Part shown: one piece after another, positions 14,841-24,698 of the stretch
How the letters are laid out: every line of letters starts with the position of its first letter
Numbering within the stretch: position 1 is the first letter of the stretch
NCBI GenBank assembly: GCA_045536155.1
Contig: JAZSMZ010000050.1
Location: 1-46,541 of the forward strand
Reading direction: 5' to 3'
Origin: JAZQNC01 sp045536155
GTDB lineage: Bacteria; Bacillota; Clostridia; Oscillospirales; CAG-272
Length of the DNA: 46,541 nucleotides
Notes under the pieces: model-generated
Told to the model about the DNA's origin: nothing
What the model saw: the letters and a program-made list of their open reading frames with translations, nothing else
Database searches by the model: none
Program-made: the position numbers and the translations under genes

Positions 14841-16133
14841 TCAGCCCTCCTCGCTTTCGTTTTTGTCAAGAAGGGTACCCTTCATAAAGTATACGGTGTC
14901 GAGAGTGATGTTCTTTGCACATTCGATAACGTCGTCGACCGTTACCGCCATTACCTTCTCGGCAGTCTCTTCGGGAGAGGTGTCAAGGGAGGCATAGGCG
15001 CGGTTCATGTACCACGTTGCAATGGTGTCGGCGTTGTCCCCAATGCTCTTGTAACCGTTGATAAGCGACTTTTTGGCGGCGCTGAACTCCTCGTCGGTGA
15101 TCTTTCCCTGACAGATGTCGTCAAGCTGCGCAAGGATCTCGCTTTGAGCGAGGTCTTTTTTTGCAACCTCGATGCCCGAGGCAACCACCATGATGCCCTT
15201 CTGAGCATGGGGGATCGCCTGGCAGTAGTAGCAAAGGGAGAGCTTTTCGCGTACGTTCATAAAGAGCTTTGCCGCAGGTGAGCCGCCGAACAGCTCGCAG
15301 AAGGTGGCAAATATGTGATAATCGCCGTCGTCGAGGACTTTTCCCGTTCTGAATCCGATGGACAGCTTGCCCTGCGCGACAGGCTGCTCTTCGATAAACT
15401 CGCGCACGCTATCGGCACGTCTTATGACGTTTGTTTTCGGGATGGGTGCAGGAGTGTGGGCATAGGGGGTGAATATCTCGGCAAGCTTTCTTTCAAGTGC
15501 ATCGAAATCGCAATTTCCCACAAAGTATATCTCAACGGGCGCGGTTTTGATAAGAGTAAGATAGTGGCTGTAAAGGGACTCGGGGGTGATTGCCTCGGTG
15601 TTTTCGACCGATGCACTTGCGACCGAGTAAAGCTCGCCGCGGCACATCTCCTCGATGCATCGCACGTTGGCGTAAGCGCCCTTGTTGTTGATTATCGATT
15701 TTACCGCATCGATCTGATTTGCTTTTTCCTGATTTACGTAGTCTAAACGGAAAGCCCCGTTTTCAAGAAGGGGACTAAAAAGGATATCGCCGATAAGCTC
15801 GATCGTACCGCCGAGAATGTCGGTACCGTCGGTGACGTAGCGGTTATCAAGCATATTGGCACCTATCTTTACGATCTGCGCTTCGCCCAGCTTCGAGCTG
15901 CCCGCCCAGACGTTGGTGGAATAGAGCATATCGTAACGGCGCTGAAGAGAGGCGATGTCGGGATATTTTACGCATCCGCGCTTTAAAACTGCGGGAAGCA
16001 GAGTAGAGAGCGATGCCGTATTTTCGGCAAGAGGAGTAATAAAATTGATTGCAATATAGTTCGTTTTGAATTTGTCGGTTTCTATGATGCTTAAATTTAC
16101 GCCTTCGCATATCGGACGCTTTTGTAATTTCAT
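14841..16133 (-). CDS. inactive M16 partner, EF-P modification-associated (YfmF/YmfF-like)
   Basis: A 430-residue M16-fold protein. Where the active partner has HFLEH, this one reads LLPAVLKRG, so the zinc site is absent and it should be a structural subunit. The rest of the fold is kept, including the second-half FCELFGGSPAAKLFMNVREKLSLCYY segment typical of M16. The ATG at 16133 is preferred, with AAAGG about 10 bases upstream; an in-frame TTG at 16151 overlaps that site. It is the first gene of the M16-M16-lgt-folD operon. An M16 pair with one active and one inactive member is common in Firmicutes. Confidence 0.88.
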   Translation of the reverse strand: MKLQKRPICEGVNLSIIETDKFKTNYIAINFITPLAENTASLSTLLPAVLKRGCVKYPDIASLQRRYDMLYSTNVWAGSSKLGEAQIVKIGANMLDNRYVTDGTDILGGTIELIGDILFSPLLENGAFRLDYVNQEKANQIDAVKSIINNKGAYANVRCIEEMCRGELYSVASASVENTEAITPESLYSHYLTLIKTAPVEIYFVGNCDFDALERKLAEIFTPYAHTPAPIPKTNVIRRADSVREFIEEQPVAQGKLSIGFRTGKVLDDGDYHIFATFCELFGGSPAAKLFMNVREKLSLCYYCQAIPHAQKGIMVVASGIEVAKKDLAQSEILAQLDDICQGKITDEEFSAAKKSLINGYKSIGDNADTIATWYMNRAYASLDTSPEETAEKVMAVTVDDVIECAKNITLDTVYFMKGTLLDKNESEEG

Positions 16134-16149
16134 TGCTTCTTGACCTTTC

Positions 16150-16209
16150 AAAAAAAAGTGATAGGGCGCAAATTAAAAGAATGGATCATAAAGATGTGCG
16201 CCCTTATCA
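16150..16209 (-). terminator. terminator of the glucan-synthase gene
   Basis: TGATAAGGGCGCA (16209-16197) pairs with TGCGCCCTATCA (16170-16159) with one bulged base. An uninterrupted T run (plus-strand A run 16150-16157) follows. This separates the giant gene from the M16 operon. Confidence 0.85.
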
Positions 16210-16220
16210 TTTTACACTAT

Positions 16221-19200
16221 TCAGCTGTTTTTTTCAACCGTTATTTCGAGAAAATGGCTTCTTTTATCGAAAATAAAGCGATTGTTTACAATTTTTCCGT
16301 CGAGTTTGAAGGAGTTTTTTTCTCCCGAGCGGCATTTTACGGTGTAAAGAGTGCCGTGACGGTCGATTTTGAGAGTAAATTGATCGAAAGAATTGCAAAG
16401 AGAGGGGAGGAGGTAAAAGCCGTCCTTGTCCTCCTTGTATCCGATAAGATCTTCAAGCACGACCTTGTAATACCATGCCGCCGCACCGGTGTAAATCGTC
16501 CATCCGCCCCGACCGAGATGACTTTGAGCGCTGTAAATGTCGGCGGCCAGATAATAGGGCTCGACAAGATAGCTTTCGCTGTGCCGAGGGCTCCTTGAGC
16601 GGTATATCGGATTCATAGCGCGCAAAATGCCGTATCCGCGCTCGTTTTCGCGTATATTCAGCAATCCCCACGCCGCCCAGATGGCCGCATGGGTGTACTG
16701 GCCTCCGTTCTCGCGCAGTCCCGGGCAGTAGCCCTTGATATATCCGACGTCACGCTCGGATCGGTCAAAGGGAGGCACAAACAGCTTGTATATCTCGGCG
16801 TAGTGGTCGTAAAGCTTTTCATAGCCGCTTTCAAGCGCCGACACACTACGCTCGTTTTTGCCGTCTACAATGGCCGCGAAGGCCTGCGGAAGCGCGTCGA
16901 TTTTGCACTCGAAATTGTTTTTCGATCCGAGCGGATAGCCGTCGCCGAAAAAGGCTCGCATATAATGCTCGCCGTCCCAGGCATGCTTTTGGATGGCCTT
17001 TTGGAGCGATCTTTCGCATTCGGCAAGGTAGTCAATGAGCGCGATATCTCCTCTCATTTCGCATATCGGGATAAACTTTTTAATCGTCAGACGAATGAAA
17101 AAGGCCAGCCAGACACTCTCTCCTCCGTTTTCACCCACTCGGCTCATTCCGTCGTTCCAGTCGCACTTGCCCATCAGGGGAAGACCGTGATTTCCAATGC
17201 GCGACAGCGCGCATCGAAGGGCGCGCACACAGTGCGAATAGACGTCTTGTTTCAAATCGGAGCGCGTGGGCTTTTCATATCGTTCGCTTTCGTTGTCGTC
17301 AAGAGGAGGCGATGAAAGATATCTCACCTGCACGTTCAGCAAAGAATCGTCGCCCGTCAGGCGCAGATACTCCGCCGTGACGTAGGGCAGCCAGACGTGA
17401 TCGTCCGAGCACTTGGTGCGAATGCCGACGCAGTCGGTGTTCCAATGCCACCAGTGCATAACGTCGCCCTCCTCATACTGGTGAAAACATGCGCGAATGA
17501 TGTGCGTTCTTGAGGTGTTCGGTTGGCAGTACATTACCGAAAGGCAGTCCTGAAGCTGATCGCGGAATCCGTACGCTCCGCCCGACTGATAAAAGGCGGT
17601 GCGGCCGTACATTCTCGAAAAAAGTGTCTGCGGCAAAAGACGGTGGTTGAACATTACCGAAAGGTATTCGGGCACGTCGGACAGCTCAATACCGCTACTA
17701 AGCTCCTTTTCATTTGACTTTGAGCATTCGTCGAGCGCCTTTTCGATGTCGTTAGTGCTTTTGAATTTTTTCAGAATGTGCTCGTAAAGCCGCTCGCTTG
17801 CATTGGCAAAGAGCAGATAAGCGCCCGATTCGATCTCCTTGATAACGGGCATGATCTTCGCGTTTTTGTCTGCAGTCAGCTCAAAGCAAAGCGACATTTT
17901 CTCGTCCGAACGGCAGACGATCATTTTCAGCGGCAGTTTTTTTTCAATTCCGCACTTTACGGTATAATTGATACCGTCGCAAACGCCCCTCCATTCGGCG
18001 TATCCCGCACGGTAGACGACGCTGTTCGATATCGCGCAGAGGTCGTACTGCTTTCCCGCGACCGATGCAATGATCCTCTCGCCCGAAAAGCCGAGCAGGA
18101 TGTCGTTTGACCAGGGCGTCAGCCGACCCTCGCGCGAGTTTTTGAACCAGGTATATCCTAGCGAGTTCTGACTTACAAGACAGCCGAACTGTCGTGACGC
18201 ATATATATTACACCAGGGCATCTTCTGAGGACCTTTACTGATGCATATATCGCCGTTATCGAAGGAAAACGAGTCGGATATCTTCGCGCCCGACGGATTT
18301 ATGATCGCGCGGCTTATCTCGCAGACGTCGACGATCTTCTCCCCATCGTCCATCTTTTTTTGCTCTTCGGCGATAGCGGCAAAGACGGTTTTTGAATCGA
18401 CTGTGGCCGATAGCTTCGAGTATATCTTCAGCTTTTCATATTCGGCATCACACGTGTGTATGCCGCCCCGTTTTTTGAAAAAGTCGCCGCAGCCGAGTGA
18501 GGATATAAGGTGATTTATCGCATCGGCGTTGGGCGCGCCGTATTTGTCGGCGTCAAAGGCCGATATGACAAGATCGAAGCGGATGCCCGCGATCGTGAGG
18601 TATCGGTGTGCGGTGATGAATGAAGCGAGCAGGCGCTCGGTACTGCTTTTGAGTCGGGAAGAGTCAAAGCAATCGTCATTTAAGCAGAGCGCGATGATGT
18701 CAAAATCTCCCGAGATGCCAAACGCCCAAAGGTAGTCACGAGGGGGTGTAATTGCACGACGGTTGGATCTCGGCAAATATATCGCGTTTAAAATAAGGGA
18801 GGATGCGGCGGTCATCGGGCTGTTTTCAAAACCGTTTGTGCCGTATGCCAGAGCTTCGCGAGCGCTCACGATGGGTCCGAGCGAGCGCTCGAAGGATCTG
18901 TCGGTGCGCTTCGGCTTTTTTTGCGCCGACAGCGCGCGTATGGTTTTAAGCGCACTGTCTTTGCTGTAACCGAAGGATATTAAAAATTCGCAGTGATACC
19001 GTCCGGATCTGCTGATCGAGTTTTTAGTTACCGCACAGACGGGGATAATGCAGGGACCGTTTTTTTCTCCGTCAAAGCTGTTGCCGGCAAGTGAGATAAC
19101 GTCGCTTTTTGCGTAATTCTGACCGAAAATTCTGTCGCGGCGGCATTCAAAATCGCTTGATGAAAGTCCGCCCGTCATATAGACCGCCATATAAAGATCC

Positions 19201-22200
19201 TGCTCGTTTATCGCGCGAGGGCGGCGGTGGTAGATCACGGTGCGAAGCGATTCGTCGTAGCTGCTTTCAAGCGACAGATCGGAAAAGGCAACGTGGGCAT
19301 TGTAGTCGTCCTTTTTCGCCATAACGGGTTCAAAGTAGAGCAGCGGTGCGATCTCGGTAAAATCGCCTGCGGCATCAAGCGTTATGCAAAAGCAGGATCG
19401 CGTGCCGTGCAGAGTTATCGAGGCAGATGCATGAAATCCGGGCTCGTCTATTTTTAGCGTGATGGCTGTATCGCTTGCCGAAAAATTGCCCGACGAGATC
19501 TCGTATATCGCATCGTCAGCTTTGATTGACAGACGAAGCGAGTGGATGTCATCGTCTTCAAAGCAGTCACGCGAGAGGCAGTATTTGCCGTCGTAAAGAC
19601 AGATGTTGCCCTTGGACGTCGCGACCACTCTCGCTTTGTTGTTAGACAGCATGGCGGTGGACAGGGGCACGTTTTTGTCCTTTTTGTCGCTTTTTATCCG
19701 AGCATATCGCTGCACTGCGGGACGTTTTGACGCTTTTTGGGCTTTGGTGTAATAGTCGGCACGCTCGTCAAGGATGAGCTCGGCGCACCGATTGAGAGGA
19801 TTTTTCAAAAAGCGGCGGATCATGATATTGTCAAAGCAGTAATTGCCCGCCGACGTGATACTCATGCCGATATGATGTGACATGAAGCTGCGGATGAAGG
19901 CATAGCCGTGTCCGACGCGGGACGGAGTAAAATCGGCGCTCTCGTAAAAGCCGTAGCGGCCGTACATACCGAAGCTCTCCATTCGTGAAAGGTTTGAAAG
20001 AGACGATTTCGGAGCGTGCGGGAGGGTGAGAAAAGAGGAATAGGGAGATAGCACGTTTTCACGAGAGTAGTATCGCTTTTGAGCAAGTGAGGAGCAGCCG
20101 AATGCGCGGTATTGGTAGTTCATGTCGCCGTCAAAGGCGTAGTATCCGCTCTCCGACCGTCCCCACATTCCGCACACCGAGCGTTTTTTCTGCCTTTTTA
20201 AGCAGAAATCGAGTGATAAATAAAAGGCCGAGCCTTTTTTTGCGGGAAGAAGGATGGAGGGCATAAAATACTCGAACATCGTACCCGTCCAGGAAAGAAT
20301 TCCGCGATCTCTTCCTGCAGAAACGATGATACGGCGAAGCTTTTTGCGCGTTTCGTCGCTGTATGGGAGGATATCGCGCGACGAGGCATAGTAGTAGAGC
20401 AGAGCAGACTCGGAGCAGAAAATATCATAGCAGCTCTCGATTATCTTCTCGGATGAGGCATCGTATCCGATAGAAAACAGTGAGCGTTTTTTGTTAAAAA
20501 GAAAGGCAAAATCGCATTTTTTCAGATATTGGGCAATACGCTCGGAAAGGTTCGTCAGATCGTCACATTCGTGCGAATATTCCTTTATTCCCTCGGCAAT
20601 GGCTGAAAGACAAACGGCAAAATTGCCGCAGTCGACCGACGATATAAAGGGGGCGCCGATGACGTCGAGGGTGCGGGTGTCGTACCAGTTGTAAAGAAGT
20701 CCGCGGCAGACGGCGAGAGAATCTACGGTGTCCATAGTGCTTTTAAGCCTTGAAAAAAGCTCGTCACTCGTGATAAGCGAAAAATCGCGCGCGGACAGCA
20801 CGGACAGCATATAAAGACCGATATTTGTGGGTGAGGTGCGGTGCGCTATCGACTCGTGAGGGGAGATCTGCACGTTGTCGGGAGGAAGAAAATTGTCCTT
20901 TTCGGTGACGTTGTCGGAAAAATACCGCCACATATCCTTGACGTACCGACGGACGGTGTCGATATCCCTTTTTGACGGAGCGAGCTTCTTTTTTTCTTTG
21001 GAAAGGAAATAGCACGCGAAGGGAAAGCAGAGCCACGAAAGCCCGAGGGCAAAATGCAAAAATGTGGGTGATATGATCAAAAGAAGAGCACCGAATATGA
21101 GCGAAAAGGGCATGGCGCGACAGTATGACAAAATGCCGCCCGCCTTCATTTTGTCGCTGTCAGATGCGGTAACCCATTCGAGCATTTTTCTTTTTGAGAT
21201 TTTCACGCGGTATATAGCGCGAAAGGTGGCATCGAATGATAGAGAGGCTATATGGCTTAAAGAGGCCAGCTCAAAAAGCGTGCTTTTTGCTGACTCTGCG
21301 ATCATCTTTGTCGTTCTTGCCCTGAAAAGCGTGACGATAAAGGGCAGGAGAATATAGCTTATTGCCGCTAAAAGAAGCAGTACGCGATGCTTGTAAAATG
21401 GGGAGATAAGGCACAAAAGCAGGGCGTAGTGACCGAGAAGAGCGCGGCGGACGTTGTCGTAAAGCTTAAAACGGGAAAAGAGTGAGAGCGGCTTTTTTGC
21501 GTGGAATACTGCCTGCACGTCGCCGCGTACCCACCTGTGATGGCGCTTGTAAAAGGAAATCGCGTTTTTGGGAGTCGAGTCGCTTAAGGTTATATCGCTT
21601 GCAGTGCGGCAGGAGAGATAGCACCCTTCCAGCGCATCGTGGGAGAGCACGCTTTCGCCGTCGAAAAGTCGGTCGGGAAGGGAGGCAAAGGAGGCAACGT
21701 CAATAATGCCCTTGCCGCAGAAAAGGCCCGATGAGAAAAGATCCTGATAAAGATCAAAGGCCGCCGACGAATAAATGTCCCGTCCGTGATCGCCGCCGGT
21801 AATGGCGGCGAAAGGAGAGGCGTTTGCCGAATCGAGCTTTGTACTCATGTGAGGCTGGATTATGGCGCAGCCCTTGGTAACGACACCGTTTTTCATCGCG
21901 ACCTTGTGCGCCGGATGCGATATTGCGCCGACGAGGGAGGAAAGCGAGTTTAGCGAAAGCTCGGTGTCGGCATCAAGGGTGATGAGATATTTGGTCTTAT
22001 AAAGAAGGCCGCTTGGCATGACGACGGTGTTAAAATCGCGCTCGTCTCCCCCGATAAGGGCGATAAGATCGCAGACCGCACCGCGTTTTCGCTCGCGTCC
22101 CATATATCGCTGCTCGCTTTCGGAAAAGACCCGCTTGCGCATGAAAAGGGCGAAGCGGTCGCCGTATTTTCTGTTCAGCTCATCGATTTTATCGCGCGCG

Positions 22201-23153
22201 AAAGCTATGGCATCGCTGTCGCTTTCGCTTGCTTCGGTGTCGCTGTCAAAAAGATCGCCGAGGATGCCGAAGGTGGCATATTCGGCATTGCGGTTGGCAA
22301 GATAATACCTCTCGAGCTTTTCGCAAAGCACGCCGTCCCTCTCTTTTCCCGAAAGCAAGGTCGTTATAACACAAAGGGTGTAAGCATCGTGATCGATGCA
22401 CTCCTTTTTTATTCGCGCAGTGGGGACTGCGGGCAAAAGCATTGACAAAACGCTGTCCAAAAGGCGCTTTGACAGCTCAAAAAAAGGGCAGAGCGCGATA
22501 ATTGACGGAAGGATGGCGCGGCTGACGGCATAAACAAGGGCCGAGAAAACAAGACAGAGCGCAAAGACCGTCGGATAATACATTAAGGCCAAAACGGGAT
22601 GGCGCGGATATATATCGTCTTTTTGGGCGACGAGCTTTGCGGCAGAACACTCCGATATATTCTTTTTTCTCGCGTAGTGCACACAGCTTTGGCGGTAAAG
22701 TCCCTTTGTGGGAGAGTCCGATCGGGCAAAGGCGGCGGGGGACTTTTCGTAAAAGGTCTTTTCTGCATCAGATAAGTTAAACAGCACGAGCTCAAAATCT
22801 ATCGAGTCGAGATTGCGAAGAGAGCGGCAGACGGTGTCGAGCAGCTTTTGATCCCTCTTTTTTCGCGTGCGGTACAGATGCATGACAAGCTCCAATGTAA
22901 TAAGATCGCAAAGGCAAAAAAGCTCACCGTACAAAAAGGGCGAGTGAGGTTTTAAAAAAGAAATGATGTCATTTTGCTCCAAATTGTAATCGTGCTGTTC
23001 AAGCATCTTTTTAACAAGTGCTCGAAGCTTTGCAATTTTTACGTTGGGCTGCATTCGAATGGAGCTTTTCAGATGCTCCGATACAAAATAAATATCGTCG
23101 GTGTCCCCGAAGACAGCGATAAGGGCGCGTCGTATCAAATAAAAATCAGGCAT
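16221..23153 (-). CDS. cyclic beta-1,2-glucan synthase-like protein (GT84 + GH189-like + GH94)
   Basis: A 2310-residue membrane protein. Order: N-terminal region with membrane helices near 185-235; a GT84-type glycosyltransferase with LDADTEL (about 393-399) and the QxxRW-like HHRWVRGD (about 538-545); further helices near 565-605 and 680-715; a glucoamylase-like cyclisation domain (about 740-1150) with GTMFEYFMP and SRVGHGYAFIRSFMSHHIGMS; and a GH94 phosphorylase domain to the end with HQYEEGDVMHWWHWN, GKCDWNDGMSRVG (catalytic-type Asp) and CPGLRENGGQYTHA. Such enzymes polymerise glucose from UDP-glucose, adjust chain length and cyclise it. The start is the ATG at 23153 behind GGAG; the longer frame needs a GTG within the hairpin. 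It follows the MoxR-DUF58-DUF4129 genes. Confidence 0.9.
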   Translation of the reverse strand: MPDFYLIRRALIAVFGDTDDIYFVSEHLKSSIRMQPNVKIAKLRALVKKMLEQHDYNLEQNDIISFLKPHSPFLYGELFCLCDLITLELVMHLYRTRKKRDQKLLDTVCRSLRNLDSIDFELVLFNLSDAEKTFYEKSPAAFARSDSPTKGLYRQSCVHYARKKNISECSAAKLVAQKDDIYPRHPVLALMYYPTVFALCLVFSALVYAVSRAILPSIIALCPFFELSKRLLDSVLSMLLPAVPTARIKKECIDHDAYTLCVITTLLSGKERDGVLCEKLERYYLANRNAEYATFGILGDLFDSDTEASESDSDAIAFARDKIDELNRKYGDRFALFMRKRVFSESEQRYMGRERKRGAVCDLIALIGGDERDFNTVVMPSGLLYKTKYLITLDADTELSLNSLSSLVGAISHPAHKVAMKNGVVTKGCAIIQPHMSTKLDSANASPFAAITGGDHGRDIYSSAAFDLYQDLFSSGLFCGKGIIDVASFASLPDRLFDGESVLSHDALEGCYLSCRTASDITLSDSTPKNAISFYKRHHRWVRGDVQAVFHAKKPLSLFSRFKLYDNVRRALLGHYALLLCLISPFYKHRVLLLLAAISYILLPFIVTLFRARTTKMIAESAKSTLFELASLSHIASLSFDATFRAIYRVKISKRKMLEWVTASDSDKMKAGGILSYCRAMPFSLIFGALLLIISPTFLHFALGLSWLCFPFACYFLSKEKKKLAPSKRDIDTVRRYVKDMWRYFSDNVTEKDNFLPPDNVQISPHESIAHRTSPTNIGLYMLSVLSARDFSLITSDELFSRLKSTMDTVDSLAVCRGLLYNWYDTRTLDVIGAPFISSVDCGNFAVCLSAIAEGIKEYSHECDDLTNLSERIAQYLKKCDFAFLFNKKRSLFSIGYDASSEKIIESCYDIFCSESALLYYYASSRDILPYSDETRKKLRRIIVSAGRDRGILSWTGTMFEYFMPSILLPAKKGSAFYLSLDFCLKRQKKRSVCGMWGRSESGYYAFDGDMNYQYRAFGCSSLAQKRYYSRENVLSPYSSFLTLPHAPKSSLSNLSRMESFGMYGRYGFYESADFTPSRVGHGYAFIRSFMSHHIGMSITSAGNYCFDNIMIRRFLKNPLNRCAELILDERADYYTKAQKASKRPAVQRYARIKSDKKDKNVPLSTAMLSNNKARVVATSKGNICLYDGKYCLSRDCFEDDDIHSLRLSIKADDAIYEISSGNFSASDTAITLKIDEPGFHASASITLHGTRSCFCITLDAAGDFTEIAPLLYFEPVMAKKDDYNAHVAFSDLSLESSYDESLRTVIYHRRPRAINEQDLYMAVYMTGGLSSSDFECRRDRIFGQNYAKSDVISLAGNSFDGEKNGPCIIPVCAVTKNSISRSGRYHCEFLISFGYSKDSALKTIRALSAQKKPKRTDRSFERSLGPIVSAREALAYGTNGFENSPMTAASSLILNAIYLPRSNRRAITPPRDYLWAFGISGDFDIIALCLNDDCFDSSRLKSSTERLLASFITAHRYLTIAGIRFDLVISAFDADKYGAPNADAINHLISSLGCGDFFKKRGGIHTCDAEYEKLKIYSKLSATVDSKTVFAAIAEEQKKMDDGEKIVDVCEISRAIINPSGAKISDSFSFDNGDICISKGPQKMPWCNIYASRQFGCLVSQNSLGYTWFKNSREGRLTPWSNDILLGFSGERIIASVAGKQYDLCAISNSVVYRAGYAEWRGVCDGINYTVKCGIEKKLPLKMIVCRSDEKMSLCFELTADKNAKIMPVIKEIESGAYLLFANASERLYEHILKKFKSTNDIEKALDECSKSNEKELSSGIELSDVPEYLSVMFNHRLLPQTLFSRMYGRTAFYQSGGAYGFRDQLQDCLSVMYCQPNTSRTHIIRACFHQYEEGDVMHWWHWNTDCVGIRTKCSDDHVWLPYVTAEYLRLTGDDSLLNVQVRYLSSPPLDDNESERYEKPTRSDLKQDVYSHCVRALRCALSRIGNHGLPLMGKCDWNDGMSRVGENGGESVWLAFFIRLTIKKFIPICEMRGDIALIDYLAECERSLQKAIQKHAWDGEHYMRAFFGDGYPLGSKNNFECKIDALPQAFAAIVDGKNERSVSALESGYEKLYDHYAEIYKLFVPPFDRSERDVGYIKGYCPGLRENGGQYTHAAIWAAWGLLNIRENERGYGILRAMNPIYRSRSPRHSESYLVEPYYLAADIYSAQSHLGRGGWTIYTGAAAWYYKVVLEDLIGYKEDKDGFYLLPSLCNSFDQFTLKIDRHGTLYTVKCRSGEKNSFKLDGKIVNNRFIFDKRSHFLEITVEKNS

Positions 23154-23157
23154 AAAA

Positions 23158-23191
23158 AATATCTCCGTCACAGTTAATGTACGGAGATATT
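23158..23191 (-). promoter_or_regulatory. hairpin enclosing the ribosome site of the glucan-synthase gene
   Basis: AATATCTCCGT (minus 23191-23181) pairs perfectly with ACGGAGATATT (23168-23158) around a 12-nt loop. The 3' arm contains the GGAG ribosome site, and a T run leads straight into the ATG at 23153. It could act as terminator, as translational lid, or both. Confidence 0.65.
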
Positions 23192-23225
23192 ATTTGCTGT
23201 ATTTGCTTTTTTATGCCGTTTGGCG

Positions 23226-24698
23226 TCAATCGTCGAATCGGCGAATGATCTTGCCCATTATGCTCAGCGCTTTTTTAGCCCTTCTGTGGTCGATATCGGT
23301 GTTGCCGTATTCGATAAGCTCGAAAATTTCGGTGAGATCGGAAAGAGAGGCATCGGGCATGCGGCTGTGCACTTTTTGCATGATCTGGCGAGGGGTGTCC
23401 GATTCGGTCAGCTTGTAGTTGCCCGCTCTCCAAAGAGAAACGAGAGTGCGGTAGGAGAATTTGAGCTTCTCGCTGTCCGACGGAATTGCCGACAGCCTTG
23501 ACAGATACGTGCGGTAGATACTGCCCTTTTTCGGAACTGCCGAGCTGTTTTTGTTTGCCGCTTTTTCATCGATCCCTATCTCCTCGTCCTTGTAGTCGAG
23601 TATAAAGAAGTGCTTTTCGTCCTTCTTTTCACGATACTTGAAAATGTAGCTGAGAATATCGACTATTGCCTGCGACAGTCTCTCGAAAAAGCGCTTTATC
23701 GCGCCCCAGACGTCGCGGCGTCGGCTGATGATGAAAAACGCGCCGACCATGATTATCATGACGAAAAATAAAAGGAAGAATACCTTTGTCGCGCCGCCCG
23801 AGCTGTCGGAAACGTCGAGCACCTCGGCAAAAAAGTTTTGCGAAGACGGTGAAGAACCCGAGCCGTATTCATTGCCGTTTGAGCTGTTTTTGGATGCAAA
23901 AACGATGCCCAGCGTGTAAAAGAGCACGATTCGTGCGATCACCGACAAGCCTACGACCACCGACAAAACAGCAATCAGAATGATCAGCGATGCAAGCACG
24001 AGCACGCCGATAACGGCGGCATTGTAAAAACGTGAGGTGTGAGAAATGTGCGTGTTTTCCGCCTTTGAAAAGATGGAGATAATGTTGCTTTGATTTAGGA
24101 GAGTGACTGCACAGATAATGAATACGACGAAGGCAAGGGTGGTGAAAAGCTGGGTCTTGCCGGAAAAGAATATGGCAGTCACCACGTAGTTTGCAAAAAA
24201 GGAGAGCATGAGAGGGATAATGTTTCTTACCGATACAACTCTGCTCGGCGGAATAAACCACAAAACCACTCCCGTCATCAAGCAAAAGAGCACGAAAACG
24301 GCAAAAATCAGCGGAAGGAGGGAGAATTTGTCGTAGTAAAGTCCTTCGACGTTTTTTGACAGATAGACAAGCCACTTGTCTGCGGCAAATTTGGTGATTA
24401 TCGCAATGACTATGCTTATAACAGTGGCAAAAAGCGAGTCTACAAAGGAATAAAAATCCTCACTGCGCTCGTATGCGCCGTCATCGGCTACTCGCTGCAC
24501 TTTAAATACCGCACCTGCAAATGCCTGAAGCGCGTATCCGAGCACGATAAGCAGCGTCGGAACGCATATCGACAGCGGCAGAATATAGGGAACGGATCCG
24601 TTGAGAAAATTGAACACCCACGGGCTGATAAGCGCACTCAATGCGATTATCATAAGGACGGTGAAAAAAAAGGGTGTTTTGGCTCTTTTTTTAATCAT
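23226..24698 (-). CDS. DUF4129 domain membrane protein
   Basis: A 490-residue membrane protein with about eight hydrophobic segments across residues 10-345. A Ser/Gly-rich extracytoplasmic loop (SSNGNEYGSGSSPSSQ) precedes the last helix, and a cytoplasmic C-terminal DUF4129 domain (about 415-485) carries the LVSLWRAGNYKLTESDTPRQIMQ and ELIEYGNTDI pattern. DUF4129 proteins travel with MoxR ATPases and DUF58 proteins. The start at 24698 follows AAGGAGGG and overlaps the DUF58 stop by 8 bp; the longer frame is unlikely. The transglutaminase domain often fused to DUF4129 is absent. Its role is unknown beyond the cluster. Confidence 0.82.
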   Translation of the reverse strand: MIKKRAKTPFFFTVLMIIALSALISPWVFNFLNGSVPYILPLSICVPTLLIVLGYALQAFAGAVFKVQRVADDGAYERSEDFYSFVDSLFATVISIVIAIITKFAADKWLVYLSKNVEGLYYDKFSLLPLIFAVFVLFCLMTGVVLWFIPPSRVVSVRNIIPLMLSFFANYVVTAIFFSGKTQLFTTLAFVVFIICAVTLLNQSNIISIFSKAENTHISHTSRFYNAAVIGVLVLASLIILIAVLSVVVGLSVIARIVLFYTLGIVFASKNSSNGNEYGSGSSPSSQNFFAEVLDVSDSSGGATKVFFLLFFVMIIMVGAFFIISRRRDVWGAIKRFFERLSQAIVDILSYIFKYREKKDEKHFFILDYKDEEIGIDEKAANKNSSAVPKKGSIYRTYLSRLSAIPSDSEKLKFSYRTLVSLWRAGNYKLTESDTPRQIMQKVHSRMPDASLSDLTEIFELIEYGNTDIDHRRAKKALSIMGKIIRRFDD

